Source: Mycoemilia scoparia | Taxonomy: Eukaryota; Kickxellomycota; Kickxellomycetes; Kickxellales; Kickxellaceae | NCBI GenBank assembly: GCA_027575805.1 | Contig: JANBPU010000092.1 | Span: 1-63,290, forward strand | Reading direction: 5' to 3' | Length of the DNA: 63,290 bases | Shown: one piece after another, positions 58,755-63,290 of the stretch | Layout of the letters: every line of letters begins with the position of its first letter | How positions within the stretch are numbered: the stretch's first letter is position 1 | Position numbers and translations under genes: made by a program | Notes under the pieces: generated by a model | Databases searched by the model: none | What the model was told of the DNA's origin: nothing | Seen by the model: only the letters and a program-made list of their open reading frames with translations

Positions 58755-60173
58755 ATGTCGTCTACTATCATCCGTGTTGTTGTAGTTGGTGCTGCTAGCG
58801 CTGGAGCCACAGCAGCCAAATCTCTCTCCCAATCCAGCAGTTGTGGTAGTGGGCCAGGAAATTCCAAAGTCCAAGTAACAGTAGTCGAACGCCGTGACCA
58901 TTACTTCCATAATATTGGCGCACTTCACGGATCCGTCGAGCCTACAGGATTTCTTCCCAAGCTGTTCTTGCCTCTTGATCGTCTCTTTGAATCCAAGTGG
59001 GGAAAATGTCCCAGAGACAAGTACAAATCTGGTACTAGTAGTAGTAGTGGTGGTGGTAGTGACACTGTTAATGAGAAAGCCAGGGGTGGTAGTGATGATG
59101 ATGGCTGTGGCGATCATAGTGTAGTGAGGGGAACATTGACCGAAACACATCCCAACCATATCGTATTGGATAATGGCCAAGAATTGCCATTTGACTATCT
59201 TGTTTTGGCTACTGGCTCAGATAATCACAGTCCGGCCAAAATCGTGTCCTTGACTCGCGAAGATGGTATCAAGGAAATCCGTGGCTTTAATCAAGAACTT
59301 GAGAAGGCCAGCAAGGTTCTTATTATCGGTGGGGGCGCAGTTGGTGTTGAATTAGCTGGCGAAATAGCAACCAAATATGGGCCTACTTCTGATATTTCTG
59401 GTAGCGGTGGATCTAAAGCTGTGACTTTGGTCCATGGTAATAGCAAGTTGGGTGCATCCCATTTGAACCAAAAATTCCACGACGATGTTAAAGCCAAACT
59501 AGAACAGCTTGGTGTCAATGTGTACTTAAATGAAAGAATTATAATGCCTCCTGATGTGAAATTGGATAACAAGGTCTGTTCGAGAATCATAAACAGTATC
59601 AGTGGAAAAGAATTTGAAAGTGACCTTCAAATTCTTGCCACTGGTAACCGGATCAATACCGATTATATGAAAACCCTCGCTCCAACAATAACTAGCAAAA
59701 TTTCTGAAAAGCTTGATTCAATAATTCCTCTAGTTGACCCAGAAACTAACCACATTCGAGTAAAACCAACTCTTCAACTCGCTGACCCAGCTTACCCTCA
59801 CATATTTGCCCCTGGCGATGTAAACGATCTCCCTCATTCAGAAAAGAACGCAATGAAGGCCAAGACACAAGGCGATACAGTTGCCAAGAACATTAAGGCA
59901 TTGATTGATGTAAATTACCATGGTCTTCGTAAATCTGGTAATATCAAGGAAGCCAATGAAGCACTGGAAAAGGCAGCATTGTCAGATTGGTCTAATTTCC
60001 CTAGAAATACTGGAATGGTTACGGTTGGACCAAATATGGGGTCAGTTCAATTTTTGGGATGGAACTTGACGGGCGGTTTTGGTAATTTTGTTATCAGAAA
60101 AACCAAGGGCAAGGATTATCTTTTATCATTCTTTGGTAGTACTTATGGCTACAAGCCTGATCAATCCAAGTAG
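58755..60173 (+). CDS. FAD-dependent NAD(P)H oxidoreductase, AIF/FSP1 (AMID) type
   Basis: A 472-residue ORF of the pyridine-nucleotide disulphide oxidoreductase fold. Members such as FSP1/AMID reduce quinones or transfer electrons from NAD(P)H through FAD. The FAD-binding motif near the N-terminus reads VVVVGAASAGATAAKSL (residues 8-24), a variant of GxGxxG with Ala where the second Gly is usual. The second, NAD(P)H-binding motif is canonical (VLIIGGGAVGVELAGEIA). The late FAD motif HIFAPGDVNDL is present. Residues about 85-125 are a Gly/Ser/Asp-rich insert, likely a surface loop. There is no clear targeting peptide or membrane anchor. The start at 58755 follows a TA-rich leader, and upstream in-frame codons encode low-complexity Tyr/Ile from the repeat. 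Confidence 0.85.
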   Translation: MSSTIIRVVVVGAASAGATAAKSLSQSSSCGSGPGNSKVQVTVVERRDHYFHNIGALHGSVEPTGFLPKLFLPLDRLFESKWGKCPRDKYKSGTSSSSGGGSDTVNEKARGGSDDDGCGDHSVVRGTLTETHPNHIVLDNGQELPFDYLVLATGSDNHSPAKIVSLTREDGIKEIRGFNQELEKASKVLIIGGGAVGVELAGEIATKYGPTSDISGSGGSKAVTLVHGNSKLGASHLNQKFHDDVKAKLEQLGVNVYLNERIIMPPDVKLDNKVCSRIINSISGKEFESDLQILATGNRINTDYMKTLAPTITSKISEKLDSIIPLVDPETNHIRVKPTLQLADPAYPHIFAPGDVNDLPHSEKNAMKAKTQGDTVAKNIKALIDVNYHGLRKSGNIKEANEALEKAALSDWSNFPRNTGMVTVGPNMGSVQFLGWNLTGGFGNFVIRKTKGKDYLLSFFGSTYGYKPDQSK

Positions 60174-60946
60174 TTTGCATTGACATTTAGTACTTTTTTT
60201 AAAGAAACTTGGTGATATTCTACTAATAATAAACATTAATAGTGATAGTCATGGTGCCTTGAAACCGTTATCTTTCATTCCATCTACTCACCCACTATAT
60301 AAACAAATGGCATAGCAGTAATAGTGTTGTATCTCTCAATCTTATCTTATCTGGAAGGGAGTGAGCTCCGATTAACACGTACACATTTGTATATCAAAAA
60401 TAGACACAAATGAGTGACCAAACCAAAGAAAGTCTGTTTACAAATGCCTAGGTTTAGTCAGTCATCAACAACAATACTGGTTTTCTATTCCAGAAAAATC
60501 TCCGATAATCGGGTTGTTTTGGCAAACAGGAGTTCCCAAAATGTGATCCTTTGCCACTTGTTTCAATTTGGTCTCTAATATGATGGTAACGTCACCAGCA
60601 GCATGATCTTTGATTTGGAAACCCATACACACGCACATGCTTAATGCGTATCTATCTCATCTACTAGATAGAGAAATAGGATATAAAAGGAGAGAGGAGA
60701 TAGGATCTTTTTCTAGTTCTGACTTTACTAGTATATTTACTACTTGCTTCTTTCCCTTTCTATTTCATCTTTTTATCAGTCTAGTCAATCCAGGCTTTAA
60801 GGTTTCATTCTGTTTTTGTGACATCACTACCTTTGTGTACGTGTTCCACACAATCTCTTACTATCTCCTTGGTATTAGCTTTGATCTTTTATCTACAACT
60901 TTATATTTTTCCTAAACCCTGATATTTGAATAATCAAAAGTGTAAA
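60174..60946. other. Promoter region of the phosphoserine aminotransferase gene
   Basis: About 770 bases. A good TATA-like box (TATAAAA, about 60682-60688) is followed by a long pyrimidine-rich leader from about 60708 to 60920. No gene is visible; the 101-codon frame at 60610-60915 is a product of the CT bias. Confidence 0.55.
60682..60688 (+). promoter_or_regulatory. TATA box upstream of phosphoserine aminotransferase
   Basis: TATAAAA, followed by GA-rich then CT-rich DNA, at about 260 bases before the ATG. In many fungi the transcription start lies 40-120 bases downstream, in the CT tract. Confidence 0.4.
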
Positions 60947-62152
60947 ATGGCTTCCAACACAACAACAACAACTGATACAACCAGCCAAGACTACCGCGTC
61001 TTCAACTTTTGCGCAGGCCCATCCACGCTGCCCTTACCAGTCCTCAAACAAGCTCGCGATGAGTTTTTCAACTACAAAGGCACAGGGATGTCAGTAATGG
61101 AGCTATCCCACAGATCCAAAGTATTTGACGAAATCATCGAAACTGCCGAATCCAACCTACGTACTCTCCTATCAATCCCCAGCAACTATCGTATCTTGTT
61201 CTTCCAAGGTGGTGGGATGGGGCAATTTGCTGCAACGTATCTCAACCTGCAGGCCTCCAAATACGCGCACGAAAAGCGTGCGAAATTGGGTAAAGAGCTA
61301 GTGTGTGATTACTTAGTCACTGGTTCATGGTCCGAAGGCGCAGTCAAGGAATGTAAGCGACTTGGTGGTAACGCCAACCTTGTAATCGACACCAAAGACT
61401 CCAAATACAGTCACATTCCTGACAAATCGACTTGGAAGCTGAGTCCACCCGAAGAAACAGCATATGTGTACTATTGCGATAACGAAACTATTCATGGCGT
61501 TGAGTTTGATCCTGACGCCGTGACTAGCATCGTCGACCCTTCAGTTCCGATCATTTGCGATATATCGTCCAATATTCTTAGCAGGCCGATCGATATTAGC
61601 AAGTTCGGCGTGCTCGTTGCTGGTGCTCAAAAGAATATGGGTCCGGCTGGCGCTACCTTGGTTATTGTTCGCGATGACTTGTTGGAAAGACCCCAAGATG
61701 TGGTTCCAAAGGCTGTTTCTCAGTTACCTACCGTGTTTGATTATGCGTTGTTTGCAAAGGCCAAGTCGTTGCTAAACACTCCCTCGACTTATACTATTTA
61801 TATGTGTGGGTTGGTTTATAAGTGGGTTATTGATCAGGGTGGTGTAGAAGGCATGCAGAGACTTCGCGAAAAGAGATCAGGTATACTTTATGATGTTATT
61901 GACAAGTATCCTGACTTTTACCATGGGTTTGTTGCTAAACAGAATCGTAGCTCGATGAACCCAGTGTTTACATTGCCCAACGAAGAACTGAGTGCTCAGT
62001 TTTTGAAAGAGTCCCAAGAACTTGGTATGGTTCAGATGAAAGGCCATCGCTCACTCGGCGGCATCAGACCTTCGCTCTATAATGCGCTTCCTGTTGAGGC
62101 AGTTGAGCATCTTGTCAAATTTATGGAAGAATTTTATCAAAAGCACAAGTAG
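60947..62152 (+). CDS. SER1: Phosphoserine aminotransferase (serine biosynthesis)
   Basis: A 401-residue PLP enzyme that converts 3-phosphohydroxypyruvate to phosphoserine using glutamate, the second step of the phosphorylated serine pathway. It belongs to class V aminotransferases. The N-terminus after a short Thr-rich start reads FCAGPSTLPLPVL. The conserved GMSVMELSHRSKVF follows, then the PLP phosphate-binding FFQGGGMGQFAA. The catalytic lysine is K229 in GAQKNMGPAG. The C-terminal domain has the conserved HRSLGGIRPSLYNALP. The length is normal. The ATG at 60947 was used; a longer frame begins at a TTG and is not likely to be the start. Confidence 0.96.
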   Translation: MASNTTTTTDTTSQDYRVFNFCAGPSTLPLPVLKQARDEFFNYKGTGMSVMELSHRSKVFDEIIETAESNLRTLLSIPSNYRILFFQGGGMGQFAATYLNLQASKYAHEKRAKLGKELVCDYLVTGSWSEGAVKECKRLGGNANLVIDTKDSKYSHIPDKSTWKLSPPEETAYVYYCDNETIHGVEFDPDAVTSIVDPSVPIICDISSNILSRPIDISKFGVLVAGAQKNMGPAGATLVIVRDDLLERPQDVVPKAVSQLPTVFDYALFAKAKSLLNTPSTYTIYMCGLVYKWVIDQGGVEGMQRLREKRSGILYDVIDKYPDFYHGFVAKQNRSSMNPVFTLPNEELSAQFLKESQELGMVQMKGHRSLGGIRPSLYNALPVEAVEHLVKFMEEFYQKHK

Positions 62153-62336
62153 TCTTTCGTAACAACATCATTTTTGGTTGAATTTTTATAAATATCATTT
62201 TATATTGGTGGCTTTTATTACCAAAAAGATCGAGCATAATAAATATAAAGTTCTAATAATTAAAATAGGTCAACAACCGTACGCAATAAAGCAATATGGT
62301 AGTGTGTATGTTCGTGTATATAAATTTGACTATTAT

Positions 62337-62992
62337 TTAATGGTGGTGTTGGTGGTCATGATGGCTAGATTTATTTGCTAAGGGATCATTGTTGGCTTTC
62401 CAATGTGCCGATCCGTCATCCAAGACTTCCTTCTTCCAAATGGGTAGTTTGTCTTTAAGCTGGTCTATCAAGAATCTAACTGCGTTCAAACCATCGGCGC
62501 GATGAGCCGATGAGACGGCAATTATCACACTACTCTCACCAACAGGTACAATTCCGATTCGATGATAAAGACTGGTTTTTATTAGATGGTGCTTTTTCCG
62601 TGCTTCGGCTACTAGCTTGTACCATTCCTTCTTTGCCATATCTTCATAGGCTTCATATTCAAGTTGAATTACTTCCTTGTCTAAAAAATAGCAAACCGCC
62701 ATTAGTTTGCATTAGCAAAGTAAACTTATTTATGAGACAACCAGTACGTATTTAAGCATGAATTTGAGTGTCATTTCACACTTAGCTTACTTTCAAAGGT
62801 ACGTCGGGTGGTTCCAGAAAATGTTGATATGGCGCCTGCATCGGGGCTTCCAACAAAATCGGTTGCTCTGTCAAGACTAAGCTTGTCTCCAGTAATTAGA
62901 AACTCGTCTCTTTCTGGGGTGACCTCAGTATAGTGCAAGGGAACATAGTTTGGATCGCTATTGCTCGGGCAGCATTTTGGTAGGGGTGCCAT
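62337..62992 (-). CDS. MOCS2B: Molybdopterin synthase large (catalytic) subunit, MOCS2B/MoaE, two exons
   Basis: Minus-strand exons 62992-62791 and 62680-62337 splice in frame to 181 residues. The enzyme inserts dithiolene sulphur into precursor Z to make molybdopterin, with the small subunit MoaD/MOCS2A as sulphur donor. Exon 1 has the N-terminal lead and GAISTFSGTTRR. Exon 2 begins NKEVIQLEYEAYEDMA and contains HRIGIVPVGESSVIIAVSSAHR, the family core. The catalytic lysine region PIWKKEVLDDGSAHWK precedes the end. The tail is unusual, ending in a His-rich segment SSHHDHQHHH. MoaE proteins are normally 140-190 residues, so this is full length. The presence of the gene implies that the organism makes molybdenum cofactor, for enzymes such as nitrate reductase or sulphite oxidase. 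Confidence 0.93.
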
Positions 62993-63084
62993 GATATGCT
63001 ATTGTATAAGAGTATCTAGTTATAATGAAAGAAATAAGATTAAAATAAAAAGATATTATCGTTGTAAAAGGAAAGATATGGGTC

Positions 63085-63160
63085 ATAATTTATGAAGGGT
63101 GACTTTTGGTGGCCGCTGATCATAGGGTGATAATCACCACTGATTAGTGGCCATAGGTGT
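63085..63160 (+). repeat. Dispersed intergenic repeat, copy D
   Basis: Reads TGAAGGGTGACTTTTGGTGG, CCGCTGATCATAGGGTGATA and then ATCACCACTGATTAGTGGCC. Its end contains a small hairpin, CCACT-GATT-AGTGG. It matches copy C closely over the TGATCATAGGG part and copy A at the GGCCAT end. Confidence 0.65.
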
Positions 63161-63163
63161 GTG

Positions 63164-63201
<38 letters not shown>
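63157..63201. repeat. (TA)n(GT)n compound microsatellite
   Basis: A TA run of about 16 bases followed by a GT run of about 20 bases, a typical length-variable locus. Confidence 0.9.
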
Positions 63202-63290
63202 CACATATGAGTTTGCACACACATACAAAAAAAAAGGAGTATCGACATCGACATCGACTCCATTTTTTTGATCACTTCGCGAAACCATCG

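Larger units (their letters stand above)
62993..63290. other. Upstream region of molybdopterin synthase with repeat copy D and TA/GT microsatellite
   Basis: About 300 bases containing repeat copy D (about 63085-63160) and a (TA)n(GT)n microsatellite at 63157-63201. No gene is visible before the window ends. Confidence 0.55.

Noticed and set aside
60610..60915. 101-codon ORF upstream of phosphoserine aminotransferase
   Set aside because: It lies in the TATA/pyrimidine-rich leader and its Phe/Ser/Leu content reflects base bias.
1..63290. tRNA, rRNA, CRISPR, retrotransposon or viral genes
   Set aside because: I looked in all gaps for tRNA box-like motifs, repeat-spacer arrays and reverse transcriptase, integrase or transposase motifs, and saw none. 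A covariance-model search would be needed to exclude small RNAs.

Overview
The window is nuclear DNA of a fungus. The evidence is compact protein genes with short GT-AG introns of about 65 to 360 bases, and a gene set built from fungal housekeeping and polarity factors: a Tao3/Mor2-like scaffold, a Dbf2/Sid2-type kinase, Pfs2, Nop6, Bud13 and a Xi-class glutathione transferase. A TRIM37-like B-box protein and a full Hikeshi gene hint at an early-diverging lineage rather than a budding yeast. I cannot name the phylum from the sequence alone. Intergenic DNA is AT-rich with many TA, CT and trinucleotide runs, and proteins are rich in Ser, Asn, Gln and Asp homopolymers.

Layout. 0.8-7 kb: a class I methyltransferase (+), a five-exon phytanoyl-CoA dioxygenase-family gene (+), RAD51 (-), HIKESHI (-, three exons) and a doubtful small spliced gene (-). 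6.7-18.5 kb: one giant two-exon gene (+) for a Tao3/Mor2/Furry scaffold of 3889 residues. 18.8-24 kb: a four-exon glutathionyl-hydroquinone reductase-type GST (-) and an unrecognised 1017-residue protein (-). 24-27.3 kb: the largest gene-free stretch. 27.3-34 kb: BUD13 (-), a Dbf2/Sid2-type NDR kinase (+) and a five-exon NOP6-like RNA-binding protein (+). 34-44 kb: a 2217-residue B-box protein (-) and PFS2 (-). 44-58 kb: the XPF/Rad1 nuclease (+) and a 2776-residue Dbl-family RhoGEF (+) that I assemble from three long ORFs. 58.7-63 kb: an FSP1/AIF-like oxidoreductase (+), phosphoserine aminotransferase (+) and the large subunit of molybdopterin synthase (-).

Themes. There is no operon-like or biosynthetic cluster. 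Two genes belong to the NDR-kinase/Furry world of polarity and cytokinesis (the Tao3-like scaffold and the Dbf2-like kinase), and the RhoGEF is likely to act in the same cell-shape processes. Two genes belong to DNA recombination and repair (RAD51 and XPF). Three act on RNA (BUD13, PFS2, NOP6). These are probably ordinary neighbourhood coincidences.

I found no transposon ORF, tRNA, rRNA or CRISPR. I did find four diverged copies of a short intergenic repeat that carries no protein. The most unusual protein features are an insertion inside the Dbf2-like kinase domain, a RING-less TRIM37-like protein, the giant RhoGEF with a poly-Asp insert inside its DH domain, and the orphan 1017-residue protein with a Cys cluster. 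All intron boundaries were read by eye from splice signals, reading-frame continuity and family homology. None has been confirmed by transcripts.
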